Shown here: piece by piece, positions 35,318 to 44,701 of the stretch
Layout: each line of letters starts with the position of its first letter
Position numbering within the stretch: position 1 is the first letter of the stretch
Notes under the pieces: generated by a model
Databases searched by the model: none
Told to the model about the DNA's origin: nothing
The model's input: only the letters and a program-made list of their open reading frames with translations
NCBI RefSeq assembly: GCF_001274945.1
Contig: NZ_LILB01000005.1
Location: forward strand, 1,669,575-1,733,574
Origin: Viridibacillus arvi
GTDB taxonomy: Bacteria > Bacillota > Bacilli > Bacillales_A > Planococcaceae
Reading direction: 5' to 3'
DNA length: 64,000 bases
Program-made: the position numbers and the translations under genes

Positions 35318-36799
35318 TTATTTTCCGCCGAGCACTGCATCAATATAAATTGATGGGTTAGCTAAAGTATTTGCCGCATCACTTACATAACTGGACAACC
35401 CCTCTGCTCCAAAGCCTAGTGCGATCGTACAAATTGCAAACAATACAATTGGAGTAAGCATTCTTTTCGGCAAAGGCGTTTCATCTTCAATACTTATAAT
35501 TGTTTCGCCAAAAATAGCATTTAAGAAAATACGCAATAAAGAATACAACACAACGACACTCGATATAAACGCCAGTGCTAATAATACGTAAGAACCTGTC
35601 TCAATCAGTCCTTGTCCAATAAGTACCTTTCCTACAAAGCCGCTAAGGGGCGGAATCCCAGCAAGTGATACCATTACAACAAAGAACATCCAACCAAAGA
35701 CGGGGTAATTTCTTATCAAACCACTCATCTTGTCAAAACGCGTCTCTCCAGTTAAATAAATCATCGTACCAGCAAGTAAGAACAGCATAGCCTTCGCTAT
35801 CATATCGTGCATTAAATAATAAATAGCCCCTTCAAAAGCAGCTTCTGTCGAAACGCTAAGCCCAATTAATACGAAGCCCACAGCAATCACAACATTATAC
35901 GCAACAATTTGACGTATATCTTTATACGCTAAAGCACCTAAACAACCAGCAATGATCGTCACTGCAGCCATACCTTTTATGAGCATATGCGTCACTTCCG
36001 GCTGATGTATGAAAATAAGTGTAAACATACGGAACAATGCATAAATCCCAACCTTCGTTAGAAGAGCTCCAAACAAAGCTGCTACAGCAGTAGGAGGCAC
36101 ACTATATGAACCTGGCAACCAGAAAAATAAAAGTAGACCAGCTTTTAATGCGAAGACAACTAGAAACAGTAAAGCGATTGTCGTCAAAATAGGATCTTGC
36201 CCAGCTTCAGCAACTCGTTCAGCCAAATGTGCCATATTCAATGTTCCTAATGTGCCATATAAATAAGCAAGTGCTACTAAGAAAAACCAAGAAGCCAATA
36301 CATTTATCAGTACATATTTCAATGACTCACGTAGCTGTGCCTTTTCCCCACCAAGCGTAATAAGCACGTACGATGCTAACAACATCACTTCAAAGCAAAC
36401 AAATAAGTTAAAAATATCTCCTGTTAAAAACGAACCATTTACACCCGCTACTAGCAATAGTACGAATGGATAAAAAAACATATTTTCTCGCTTCTCACCA
36501 ATAGACGAAAACGCATAAAGCAAACAAATGGCTGTTACAATACTCGTTGTTAATACAAGTAACACAGCAAATGAATCTGCAACAAACAAAATACCGAACG
36601 GTGGCTTCCAACCACCAAAATCGAGTCGCATAATACCCGTCTCTTGAATTCTTCCAAGCATTATCACACTTACAACAGCAATTGCTACCATCGTCAACAG
36701 ACTAATCACACGTTGTGTCTTCACATATGGACGTAAAAACACGAGTGCGATACCAAGCATAATTGGTAAAATTAAAGGAATTACTACAATGTTATTCAT
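35318..36799 (-). CDS. mrpD: Na+/H+ antiporter subunit MrpD
   Basis: About 493 residues with 14 helices, homologous to complex I antiporter-like subunits (NuoL/M/N). Conserved charged residues lie in FVCFEVMLLASYVLI, KAGLLLFFWLPGSYSVPPTAVAALFGALLTKVGIYAL and MHDMIAKAMLFLLAG, the proton-path Glu and Lys segments. The frame is open to 36838, but ATG 36799 (MNNIVVIPLILP) has GAGGGCAAG upstream and gives an 8-bp overlap with mrpC, as expected for this operon. Confidence 0.93.
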   Translation of the reverse strand: MNNIVVIPLILPIMLGIALVFLRPYVKTQRVISLLTMVAIAVVSVIMLGRIQETGIMRLDFGGWKPPFGILFVADSFAVLLVLTTSIVTAICLLYAFSSIGEKRENMFFYPFVLLLVAGVNGSFLTGDIFNLFVCFEVMLLASYVLITLGGEKAQLRESLKYVLINVLASWFFLVALAYLYGTLGTLNMAHLAERVAEAGQDPILTTIALLFLVVFALKAGLLLFFWLPGSYSVPPTAVAALFGALLTKVGIYALFRMFTLIFIHQPEVTHMLIKGMAAVTIIAGCLGALAYKDIRQIVAYNVVIAVGFVLIGLSVSTEAAFEGAIYYLMHDMIAKAMLFLLAGTMIYLTGETRFDKMSGLIRNYPVFGWMFFVVMVSLAGIPPLSGFVGKVLIGQGLIETGSYVLLALAFISSVVVLYSLLRIFLNAIFGETIISIEDETPLPKRMLTPIVLFAICTIALGFGAEGLSSYVSDAANTLANPSIYIDAVLGGK

Positions 36800-37130
36800 T
36801 CTCTTGCCCTCGCAATCCTTCCAAGTCATCTGTTCCATTGGATTGATATGTGCGATAAGCTAGTACCAAAACAAAAGCTGTTACAGCAAAGCTAATAACA
36901 ATCGCTGTTAAAATTAATGCCTGTGGCAAAGCATCTGTATACGGAGCTTCAGCTTCTTTCAACAGCGGTACATTACCCTTTTTAACACCTGCAATTGTTA
37001 ATATTAATAAATGGACTGCATGCGATAATACAGCAGTTCCTAAAATCACTCGGATCAAATTTTTCGAGAGGATTAAATACGTAGCGACTGCAATTAGCAC
37101 ACCGATTAATAAAATCATTAATGTTTCCAT
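36792..37130 (-). CDS. mrpC: Na+/H+ antiporter subunit MrpC
   Basis: A 112-residue, three-helix NuoK-like subunit. LSKNLIRVILGTAVLSHAVHLLILTIAG and DALPQALILTAIVISFAVTAFVL are the family core (NuoK-type DPLPQALVLTAIVI). It lies 3 bp after mrpB and overlaps mrpD. Confidence 0.93.
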   Translation of the reverse strand: METLMILLIGVLIAVATYLILSKNLIRVILGTAVLSHAVHLLILTIAGVKKGNVPLLKEAEAPYTDALPQALILTAIVISFAVTAFVLVLAYRTYQSNGTDDLEGLRGQENE

Positions 37131-37133
37131 CGT

Positions 37134-37556
37134 CTACTCATCCTCACTTATGCTTAAAATTATGGTAACAACGACACCAATAACGGTCATTGCCACACCT
37201 GCTTCAAATAACACAACAGAGGCTAATTCTGTTTCACCAAAAATTGGTAAATTCAATTTCATAGCAGCCTGTGTCATGAAATCTTTGCCGAAAATGACTG
37301 AGGCAAAACCCGTCCCTGTAGCTATCAACACGCCCAATGCCGCAACTAATTTAAAATCAAACGGCATGCCTTTATGGACTGTCTCAATATCTGAAGTTAA
37401 GTACATTAATACAATTGCAGATGCAAGTACTAGCCCCCCGATAAATCCTCCACCTGGAGAATAATGTCCTGAGAAGAATAGATAAACGGACAATGTCAAA
37501 ATGATAAAGACGACAATTTTTGTTACCGTCCGCAAAATTACGTCATTAATTTTCAT
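37134..37556 (-). CDS. mrpB: Na+/H+ antiporter subunit MrpB
   Basis: A 140-residue subunit with four helices. SGHYSPGGGFIGGLVLASAIVLMYL and VLFEAGVAMTVIGVVVTIIL match MnhB/MrpB (GHxxPGGGFxGGL). Its ATG overlaps the end of mrpA by 11 bp. Confidence 0.93.
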   Translation of the reverse strand: MKINDVILRTVTKIVVFIILTLSVYLFFSGHYSPGGGFIGGLVLASAIVLMYLTSDIETVHKGMPFDFKLVAALGVLIATGTGFASVIFGKDFMTQAAMKLNLPIFGETELASVVLFEAGVAMTVIGVVVTIILSISEDE

Positions 37557-39951
37557 TGTCTGTATCCTCCTTTCTCGCCTTCAGTTTAATCAGTGTATAA
37601 ACACCTAAGCCGGCAATAAAGAGAACAACCACTTCAAGCATCGTATCAAAACCACGGAAATCACCTAAGATCGTATTAACGATATTGGCGCCGCCGGCTA
37701 GCTCGTATGCATTCTCAAAATATGAAGAAATTGAATCAAATTCATCATAGTACATTACAGCAAATGACATCACCACAACAAGCGCGCCTACTGCACCAGC
37801 GATTACTGCATTACTTATCTTCACTGATTTTGGAGAATCTTCTCGTTTCCATTCAGGTAAGAATGAAAAGCAAAGTAAAAATAACACTGTCGTCACGGAC
37901 TCCACAATAAGCTGTGTCAAAGCAAGATCTGGTGCTCTGAATATAACGAAGAAAATGGATACACCGAAGCCAATAACCCCGTTTAATAAAGTAGCCGTTA
38001 ATCGTGACTTCACAAAAAGCATAGATATGCCAGCTAACAACATCACAATGATTAACATCAATTCATAAATCTCAACTGGTGCATCATTTGCACTACTATA
38101 CGCAAATCCACCACTAAATAAGAAATAACCTCCAACCGCTACAATGAAAAATAAATAGATATAAAGGACATATTTCCTTAATGAACCCGTCATATAACTA
38201 GTTGTCACCTTATTTGAACCACTTTCTAGTCCCTCTAATAAATGCCTGAATAGCTCATTAAACGAAAAACGATATGGGAATAAACGATACACAGGCTTCC
38301 ACGTTTTTAATTTTCTGTACAACATTACCCCAACAATAACGACTCCAATCGTCATGAGTAATTCCATATTAATACCATGCCAAGCATGGATTTTAGGTGT
38401 CAGTACTTCAGCAGGAGCAAATCCTGGATAAATACTTGCCATTGCAGGTTTCAAAATATATTGACCAAGAACATTTGGGAAAATGAAAATTCCTACAACA
38501 AATACACATAAAATAATTGGAGAGACAAGCATTCCTATTGGTGCCTCGTGAATAGGTTTACCCTCACTTTTCTCATAAGGTTTACCGAAGAATGTTTTGA
38601 AGATGATGATCATGCAATATACAAAGGTGAAAATACTCGCTACCCATGCTACAACAGGGAATAAAATCCCTATGCTACTGATTGAAAAGATATCAAGATC
38701 TCGCATATGAATCGCTGCCGCAAAGAACATCTCTTTACTTAAGAAGCCATTAAATGGTGGCATTCCAGCCATCGACAGACTACCAATGACAGCCACCGTA
38801 AACGTCAGAGGCATTAGTGACATCAAGCCTCCAAGCCTCCGCACATCACGTGTACCTAACTCGTGATCCACTATTCCTACCATCATAAATAATGCACCTT
38901 TAAAGGTTGAGTGGTTTACTAAATGGAAAAGTGCAGCAAAAGTTGCTTGTGTATAAATAATAGTAGAGTCCGAATAACCCAGCTTAAAGGCGACTGATCC
39001 CATACCAAACAAACTCATAATAAGTCCTAATTGACTGACGGTTGAAAATGCGAGTAATGCTTTTAAATCCGTTTGTTTCACCGCATTAAACGAACCCCAG
39101 AACAACGTCACAAGCCCAGCTACAGTTACAAGCCAAAACCATATCGCATCTCCACCGAAAATAGGAGTTAACCGTGCAACTAAGTATATTCCAGCTTTCA
39201 CCATCGTAGCTGAATGTAAATATGCACTAACGGGCGTTGGGGCTTCCATTGCATCTGGCAACCATATATGGAATGGGAACTGTGCAGATTTTGTAAATGC
39301 TCCAAATAATATTAATATCATTGCAGGAACAAACAGCTGATGGTCCGTGAATTGACTTACATTACGTATGATTTCATGCACACTATATGAACCAGTCATC
39401 ATATGCAACATAATAAAACCAACAAGCATTGAAACGCCGCCAGTAACTGTAATGAGCATCGCTTTTTGTGCACCAGCACGCGAAGCTTTACGATGATGCC
39501 AAAACGCAATTAGCAGGAATGAAGAAACACTTGTAAGCTCCCAAAAAGCATACAACACCATTAAATTATCGGAAAATACGACGCCAAGCATAGCGCCCAT
39601 AAAAAGGAGTAAATAGCAGTAAAAATGTTGAAGGGATTCTTTAGCAGATAAATAGAAAATGGAATATAAAATAACTAAGCTACCTACACCAGTAATAAGA
39701 AGTCCAAAAATCATACTTAATCCATCTAAATATGTTGTAAAGTTTATATCTAAAGAAGGAATCCAGTTATACGTATGAGAATAAGTATGACCTTCCGCCA
39801 CAAATGGGATTAATCGAACTAGCATTATAAAAATAATGACAGGTACAGCTAATACAAGCCAGCCTATATGTAGTTTTGTAAAACGCCTATATAGTATTGG
39901 AATAAGTATTGCCATCAAAAACGGTATTACAATTGCCAAATTTATTGTCAA
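37546..39951 (-). CDS. mrpA: Na+/H+ antiporter subunit MrpA
   Basis: An 801-residue subunit, the normal length for the fused NuoL-like plus MrpB-like MrpA. Key segments are FWELTSVSSFLLIAFWHHRKASRAGAQKAMLIT, TKSAQFPFHIWLPDAMEAPTPVSAYLHSATMVKAGIYLVARL, and the C-terminal ADLALTQLIVESVTTVLFLLCF in its form RAPDLALTQLIVESVTTVLF. The start is TTG 39951 with GGAGG 9 nt upstream. It leads the seven-gene operon that exports Na+ in exchange for H+ and supports alkaline pH homeostasis. About 1 kb of apparently gene-free DNA upstream should hold the promoter. Confidence 0.94.
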   Translation of the reverse strand: MTINLAIVIPFLMAILIPILYRRFTKLHIGWLVLAVPVIIFIMLVRLIPFVAEGHTYSHTYNWIPSLDINFTTYLDGLSMIFGLLITGVGSLVILYSIFYLSAKESLQHFYCYLLLFMGAMLGVVFSDNLMVLYAFWELTSVSSFLLIAFWHHRKASRAGAQKAMLITVTGGVSMLVGFIMLHMMTGSYSVHEIIRNVSQFTDHQLFVPAMILILFGAFTKSAQFPFHIWLPDAMEAPTPVSAYLHSATMVKAGIYLVARLTPIFGGDAIWFWLVTVAGLVTLFWGSFNAVKQTDLKALLAFSTVSQLGLIMSLFGMGSVAFKLGYSDSTIIYTQATFAALFHLVNHSTFKGALFMMVGIVDHELGTRDVRRLGGLMSLMPLTFTVAVIGSLSMAGMPPFNGFLSKEMFFAAAIHMRDLDIFSISSIGILFPVVAWVASIFTFVYCMIIIFKTFFGKPYEKSEGKPIHEAPIGMLVSPIILCVFVVGIFIFPNVLGQYILKPAMASIYPGFAPAEVLTPKIHAWHGINMELLMTIGVVIVGVMLYRKLKTWKPVYRLFPYRFSFNELFRHLLEGLESGSNKVTTSYMTGSLRKYVLYIYLFFIVAVGGYFLFSGGFAYSSANDAPVEIYELMLIIVMLLAGISMLFVKSRLTATLLNGVIGFGVSIFFVIFRAPDLALTQLIVESVTTVLFLLCFSFLPEWKREDSPKSVKISNAVIAGAVGALVVVMSFAVMYYDEFDSISSYFENAYELAGGANIVNTILGDFRGFDTMLEVVVLFIAGLGVYTLIKLKARKEDTDNEN

Positions 39952-41019
39952 AATTCCAAACCTCCTTGTTGCAGTATTCTAAAATCATGTGAATTTTAAC
40001 TTGAAATGATTAATCGATGGCAAAATACATACCACCATATTAAGAGGCCGACTAAGGCTCTTATAGTGCTTTATTAATGAAAGAATGCAGAATTAGAGGT
40101 AAAACAATACGTGGTAAAAAACTAATATTACATCTATTTAATATCTATGAACGCATATTATGGCGATAATATATTTAAAAGGATATAACGAGATTACCTG
40201 TAAATTATACAATATTTTCTCGGTTATTTCACTTTTATGCTACTCGAATCATCATAATAGACAACCTTAACACGATAAATAGTCATAAAATTGTTAATTT
40301 TTCTTTATCAATATTAAAAAAAGACGAATTTTCTATAGACATAACCTCCATCATGTCATAAAAAACCCGCCGTAATAATAAATCCTCTTTATCTTAATTT
40401 CTGATTAACTTTTCCATCTTTCTCTTCTCTATTTCTTTCATTTCTTTTGCTGTTTTAACCTTATCATATAGTTCTGAAGATACCTCAATCGAATATCTAC
40501 CTACAAAGATTACTTTTTTCAGTTCATCGATTGTTGAACATTCTTGTTCAAGCTCATTTACGATACAACCATATTGCATAAAATATAAAGATTTATTGCC
40601 TAGATAATTTTCAACTAAATTTATTGTCTATGTTTCTTATCAAGAGAGGTCCATTCCTTAAAACCTCTTATTCAATAATAATTTTTTACATATTTGGGCA
40701 CTTGACTATAAATGTATGTGGCATCATAATAAGAAGCCATATGGATGCATATTAGGTATTCGTGATTTTTTCGAACAAAAAGAGTCAACTCTATAAGTGA
40801 TAAATAACGGATTATTCCTATATGAGTAAAGAAACGTAGGATAAGTAATAAGACGATTATATTAACTATGCTGTTAAACAAAGATTTTCTGTATAAACTA
40901 TTTGTGAAATCATTGCACTGACACAGTCTGCCATTTATATTCATGCTTCAACTAATCGTATAAAATTTAAACACTTTCATATAAAGGAACAAAATACTAA
41001 ACACGAGGTGTGAACTGCC
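39952..41019. other. long apparently gene-free region upstream of mrp operon
   Basis: About 1.07 kb of AT-rich DNA between the divergent mrpA and stress-protein genes. Two short minus-strand frames (40394-40579, 61 codons; 40672-40944, 90 codons) lack ribosome-binding sites and recognisable motifs, so I do not call them. The first has a charged helical C-terminus (KTAKEMKEIEKRKMEKLIRN) and might be a gene remnant. I see no clear operator or structured RNA. Confidence 0.4.
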
Positions 41020-41694
41020 GTGAAACATTTAAGAGGACGTATGGACGAGAGTATTTTAGTATGTGCATACTACGGAGCAAATGGAGAAAGATTGATTCGC
41101 AGAGGGCATAAAATGGCTAAAATGCTAGATTGTCCACTCTATATTCTAACGGTTGATCCTCAGCCATTTGATAATTTCGATGCTGAGAAGGTTGAATATC
41201 TTAACAATTGGCAACAACTTGCGGAAGAGCTAGAGGTAGAGGAATTTATCATTCGCGACAACGAAAAAAAGCCAATACAAAATGTTATTGCAGAGATTGC
41301 ACACCAATACAATATTACACAAGTCGTTATTGGACAAACTGCACAAAGTCGCTGGGAGGAAATTACGAAAGGTTCATTTATGAACTTACTTCTTAAAACA
41401 ATCTCCTTTGTCGATTTACATGTCGTTTCTGTTGAACGTCACGTCCGTAATGAAGAAGATGCGATGTTCGAAAAAGGTGTTCGAGCATATTTACTAGAAG
41501 ACGGTAACGATTATAAAGTAAGCTTTACATGCTCTAAAAACATTTATTACGAAGGTATTTTCTTCAAAGAAGTTGGTACTGATTTTGACAATGGTATATT
41601 CAAGTTTATGCATGACAACAAAATGCATGAGGTTCATATTTCTGAAAATCATGTAACAGATTCAACGAAAATCCCAAGTAAATCTCGCCAATAA
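41020..41694 (+). CDS. universal-stress-protein-like (KdpD-type USP domain) with C-terminal extension
   Basis: A 224-residue cytoplasmic protein. Residues about 8-145 form a USP-like fold (MDESILVCAYYGANGERLIRRGHKMAKMLDCPLYILTV; VVIGQTAQSRWEEITKGSFMNLLLKTISFVDLHVVSV). The second segment resembles the USP module inside KdpD (LVIGRTTTKKQWWK...). About 75 extra residues follow (GVRAYLLEDGNDYKVSFTCSKNIYYEGIFFKEVG...), a beta-rich extension not typical of single USPs. The start is GTG 41020 with GAGGTGTG upstream. Its closeness to the kdp and mrp operons suggests a role in ion or turgor stress; that is inference. Confidence 0.7.
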   Translation: MKHLRGRMDESILVCAYYGANGERLIRRGHKMAKMLDCPLYILTVDPQPFDNFDAEKVEYLNNWQQLAEELEVEEFIIRDNEKKPIQNVIAEIAHQYNITQVVIGQTAQSRWEEITKGSFMNLLLKTISFVDLHVVSVERHVRNEEDAMFEKGVRAYLLEDGNDYKVSFTCSKNIYYEGIFFKEVGTDFDNGIFKFMHDNKMHEVHISENHVTDSTKIPSKSRQ

Positions 41695-41695
41695 T

Positions 41696-41741
41696 AAAAG
41701 CTGTCTAACTGGTTATTTAATGACCCATTAGACAGCTTTTT
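41696..41741. terminator. bidirectional terminator
   Basis: AAAAGCTGTCTAA and TTAGACAGCTTTTT pair perfectly over 13 bp between the ends of the stress-protein gene (+) and the MFS gene (-). Confidence 0.85.
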
Positions 41742-41756
41742 CACTTATAAACACCT

Positions 41757-42968
41757 TTAACTTTTCAATTTCCATTTACGATCTGTCGGTAATGCAAAAG
41801 CAACTAAAGCAAATATTGGCAATACAGATATTACAACCATTGTTTTAAAAATTCCATAATGGTCCATCATAATACCAATAACTACTGCTCCGATCGCTCC
41901 CATCCCAAAAGCTAATCCAACCGTTAATCCTGCCATAGTGCCAATTTTACTTGGCACTAACTCTTGGGCGTAAACTACTGTCACAGAGAAACTTAGCATA
42001 ATGAAAAACCCTATTAAAATAAGTAGCACAATAACACCCCACAACGGAACATAAGGCAATATTAAGGCAAGTGGCATCGGTACAAGCACCGATAATAAGA
42101 TGATATTTTTACGCCCCAACTTGTCTGCCATCGGTCCCCCAAAGAAAGTCCCTACTGCTCCTATTGCTAGGAATACAAAAATAATTAGCTGTCCTTTTTG
42201 TATTGTTAAACCATACTTATCCATCAAATGAAAGATATAAAAACTTGTTATATTCGTCACATAAAATGAGCGAACAAATATGACCATCATTAATAAGCCA
42301 AGTGCTATTCCTACTTGCTTTTTCGTCATTTGTGGTAAAGAAGAAACAATCCCTCTTTTCTTTTTAGATAAACGCTCTTCCTCTAACTGTTTTTTATACC
42401 ATGCTGAAATTTTCGATAAAACAATAATTCCTATAGCGGCAACAATTAAAAACCAGGCTGCTCCTTTTTGACCAAATGGCACTAAAATAAAGCCACTAAT
42501 TAAAGGCGCAAGCGCTTGTCCTGAATTACCGCCAACTTGATATATAGACTGGGACAAACCACGTTTTGAACCTGCAGCCATAAAAGAAACACGTGAGCCT
42601 TCTGGGTGGAAAATAGCCGAACCAAATCCTAAAAATATTACTGAAACTAAGATCATCCAGTAATCTGCGGCAAAGGCTAAACCTGCCATACCAATAAATG
42701 AGCTAGTCATACCAAGTGGTAATGCATATGGTTTTTGCTTTTTATCGCTAAAATAACCAACAACCGGCTGTAAAACCGAAGCCACCATATTTAATGCGAA
42801 TGCTATAAAACCAAGTTGAGTAAATGTTAAACCTCGCTCACTTTCTAATACTGGAAACATAGCTGGAATAACAGCTTGTAAAGTATCGTTGAACAAATGA
42901 CAAAGCCCTATTGCAAACATTATCGGATACACTGGATTCCCTAATGAGTGCGTTTTATTTACTGTCAT
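41757..42968 (-). CDS. MFS transporter, fosmidomycin-resistance (Fsr)-like
   Basis: A 403-residue 12-helix transporter. The start FAIGLCHLFNDTLQAVIPAMFPVL and the SDKKQKPYALPLGM loop are characteristic of Fsr-type drug/H+ antiporters, as are HPEGSRVSFMAAGSKRGLSQSIYQVGGNSGQALAPL and the GPMADKLGRKN motif between helices 8 and 9. Members export fosmidomycin or sugars and dyes, but the natural substrate here is unknown. A single-gene unit. Confidence 0.84.
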   Translation of the reverse strand: MTVNKTHSLGNPVYPIMFAIGLCHLFNDTLQAVIPAMFPVLESERGLTFTQLGFIAFALNMVASVLQPVVGYFSDKKQKPYALPLGMTSSFIGMAGLAFAADYWMILVSVIFLGFGSAIFHPEGSRVSFMAAGSKRGLSQSIYQVGGNSGQALAPLISGFILVPFGQKGAAWFLIVAAIGIIVLSKISAWYKKQLEEERLSKKKRGIVSSLPQMTKKQVGIALGLLMMVIFVRSFYVTNITSFYIFHLMDKYGLTIQKGQLIIFVFLAIGAVGTFFGGPMADKLGRKNIILLSVLVPMPLALILPYVPLWGVIVLLILIGFFIMLSFSVTVVYAQELVPSKIGTMAGLTVGLAFGMGAIGAVVIGIMMDHYGIFKTMVVISVLPIFALVAFALPTDRKWKLKS

Positions 42969-43116
42969 ATTCTTTCATTACAACTCCTTCTGTTTACGAA
43001 ATAATCAATTTATTCATTATAACAATAATCATCCAATAGGTTTCAAAATTTTCGAGAATATCTCTAATCTTCTAGGGAACACTAACGGATATGATTTGAA
43101 AAGGAGCTTGATTTAA

Positions 43117-43824
43117 ATGGATAAAGTTATCGAAATTCATTTTTGGGAGATGATGCTAAGAACTACAACATCATTTATTGTATTGCTCTTATTAGCTCGT
43201 TGGCTCGGAAAAAAACAGTTGGGCCAGTTAACGTTTTTCCATTACATTACCGGCATTACAATTGGATCAACCGCAGCGGAGATTGCCGCACAGCATGAAA
43301 CACCCTTTATTGACGGTCTGATTTCGCTTATATGGTGGGCAGTCTTGACGATGATTATGAGTTACATTGCACTCAAATCTCCTAAAATGCGTGTACTCAT
43401 TAATGACTCATCAACTGTCATTATAAAAAACGGGGAACTATCTGTGCAGGCATTGAAATCAGCACGTTTACACATGGATGATTTAGTCATGATGCTACGA
43501 GAACAATCCATCTTTTCAATTCAAGATGTACAATATGCTATTTTGGAGACAAACGGGCAGTTGAGCGTATTGAAGAAACCTGCAGAGCAAGGGTCGACCA
43601 AGCAAGATGTGAAAGCAGATGTATCGATTCCCCCGCATATGCCAATGGAAGTAATTGCAGATGGGGCGATCGTTTGGAACACTATGGAGGAATTAAACTT
43701 GTCGGAGGAATGGCTTATGAAAAAGCTTCGTAAAAAAGAAGTTGAAGCTGTTCAAGATGTCTATTATGCTCAGCTACAACCCAATGGCTCTTTATATATT
43801 TGCGTCCGTGATAAGGATTTATAA
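43117..43824 (+). CDS. YetF-like DUF421 membrane protein
   Basis: A 235-residue protein with three N-terminal helices (TTTSFIVLLLLARWLGKKQLGQLTFFHYITGITIGSTAAEIA) and a soluble C-terminal domain with VLINDSSTVIIKNGELSVQALKSARLHMDDLVMMLREQSIFSIQDVQYAILETNGQLSVL. This is the DUF421/YetF (now also DUF3290-associated) family, found widely in spore-formers; some members are incorporated into spores. Molecular function is not established. ATG 43117 follows AAAGGAGCTTG. Confidence 0.85.
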   Translation: MDKVIEIHFWEMMLRTTTSFIVLLLLARWLGKKQLGQLTFFHYITGITIGSTAAEIAAQHETPFIDGLISLIWWAVLTMIMSYIALKSPKMRVLINDSSTVIIKNGELSVQALKSARLHMDDLVMMLREQSIFSIQDVQYAILETNGQLSVLKKPAEQGSTKQDVKADVSIPPHMPMEVIADGAIVWNTMEELNLSEEWLMKKLRKKEVEAVQDVYYAQLQPNGSLYICVRDKDL

Positions 43825-43904
43825 AAGCCATATCCATGAAAACTGAACTCCTTGCTAAAACTATAACTAAAACTCGAATTTACTCAATAAATTGAAGTAA
43901 TCTG

Positions 43905-44050
43905 TTATTCAATTTGCATAAAATCAAGTGGCGTGACGATACCTAGTAGCTTTCGTTTACCATGCTCTGTCATAGGAAGTACTTCAATTCAGTGTCTACT
44001 TTCTATTGCTCTTTGCGTCATTTTTGTAAAAGGAACATTTCTTTCTCAAT
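43905..44050 (-). pseudogene. remnant of a CBS-domain protein
   Basis: Minus-strand codons read ERNVPFTKMTQRAIESRH, then an in-frame TGA (43991-43989), then IEVLPMTEHGKRKLLGIVTP followed by LDFMQIE and a stop. The pattern MTxxAIES...EVLPMTEHGKRKLLGIVTPxDFM is that of a CBS domain. No start or N-terminal part is visible upstream (another in-frame stop precedes ERNVP), so this is the decayed 3' end of a gene. Confidence 0.6.
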
Positions 44051-44077
44051 TCAAATACTTAATTTACAATATATATG

Positions 44078-44116
44078 AAGCTGCGACTTTTACTTCCTAA
44101 AAAAACGCAGCTTTTT
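44078..44116 (+). terminator. hairpin with T tract
   Basis: AAGCTGCG and CGCAGCTT pair, followed by TTTATT on the plus strand. It lies about 250 bp past the yetF-like gene and may terminate readthrough from it. Confidence 0.5.
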
Positions 44117-44243
44117 ATTCATTTAGAAATTATCTTCAAAGTAGAAGTTCATCTTGTTTTAACAAACTCACATATCAAAAATATAACTCCTTTTATCTGA
44201 TATACCGAAATGTATATTTTCATTCAAGAAAATAAATAAAAAA

Positions 44244-44265
44244 CCTTGCTGCTAATGCAACAAGG
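44244..44265 (-). terminator. Rho-independent terminator
   Basis: CCTTGCTGC and GCAACAAGG form a stem with one mismatch and a TAAT loop. On the minus strand a run of six T follows. It lies just past the phosphatase gene. Confidence 0.72.
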
Positions 44266-44278
44266 ATCTGAATGTCGT

Positions 44279-44701
44279 TTATTTTTCATATATATTTTGC
44301 AATGCTTTCCTCATCGGCTCTCGGACATTTACCTTTTCGCGAATAGCCTTTGCTTTTTGCTCAGCTGCTTCGATAGTGGATGCTTGCCCTAGTTCAATTA
44401 GCGTACCAACCGCTACGGTACCTGCACGGCCCCCACCACCGCCACAATGGAAAAACACCCTTTTGCCATCTTGATAAGCAGATAATACTTCATCAACTGC
44501 ATGCTGAATTGAAGCTTCAATCCTCTCCGCTTCTTCTGCAATTGGGGCATGTACTCTATTATAAGTAACTTTTTCTGGTTCTTTCACACGTAAATCGATG
44601 ACAACATCAATTTTTTCATTCATAACAGCTTCTTCTGCATCTGCTGCTCCTCCGAAGAAAATTCGATCACCTAATAAAGCCTGATATTTTTTCTCCACCA
44701 T
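44279..44701 (-). CDS. dual-specificity/tyrosine-type phosphatase
   Basis: A 140-residue cysteine phosphatase. The catalytic loop is VFFHCGGGGGRAGTVAVG, a CX5R P-loop (C-GGGGG-R) with the following Thr. The general acid region would be near VIDLRVKEPEKVTYNRVHAPIAEE. Five consecutive Gly in the loop is an unusual P-loop. It overlaps the PfkB kinase by 1 bp (TAATG), so the two are translationally coupled and probably act on the same sugar-phosphate route; that link is inference. Confidence 0.78.
   Translation of the reverse strand: MVEKKYQALLGDRIFFGGAADAEEAVMNEKIDVVIDLRVKEPEKVTYNRVHAPIAEEAERIEASIQHAVDEVLSAYQDGKRVFFHCGGGGGRAGTVAVGTLIELGQASTIEAAEQKAKAIREKVNVREPMRKALQNIYEK

Noticed and set aside
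37150..37464. 104-codon plus-strand frame
   Set aside because: Antisense to mrpB, whose GHYSPGGGFIGG motif is clear.
40394..40944. Two minus-strand frames of 61 and 90 codons upstream of mrpA
   Set aside because: No ribosome-binding site and no recognised motif; the 90-codon frame has low-complexity hydrophobic composition typical of AT-rich non-coding DNA. The 61-codon frame stays a weak possibility.
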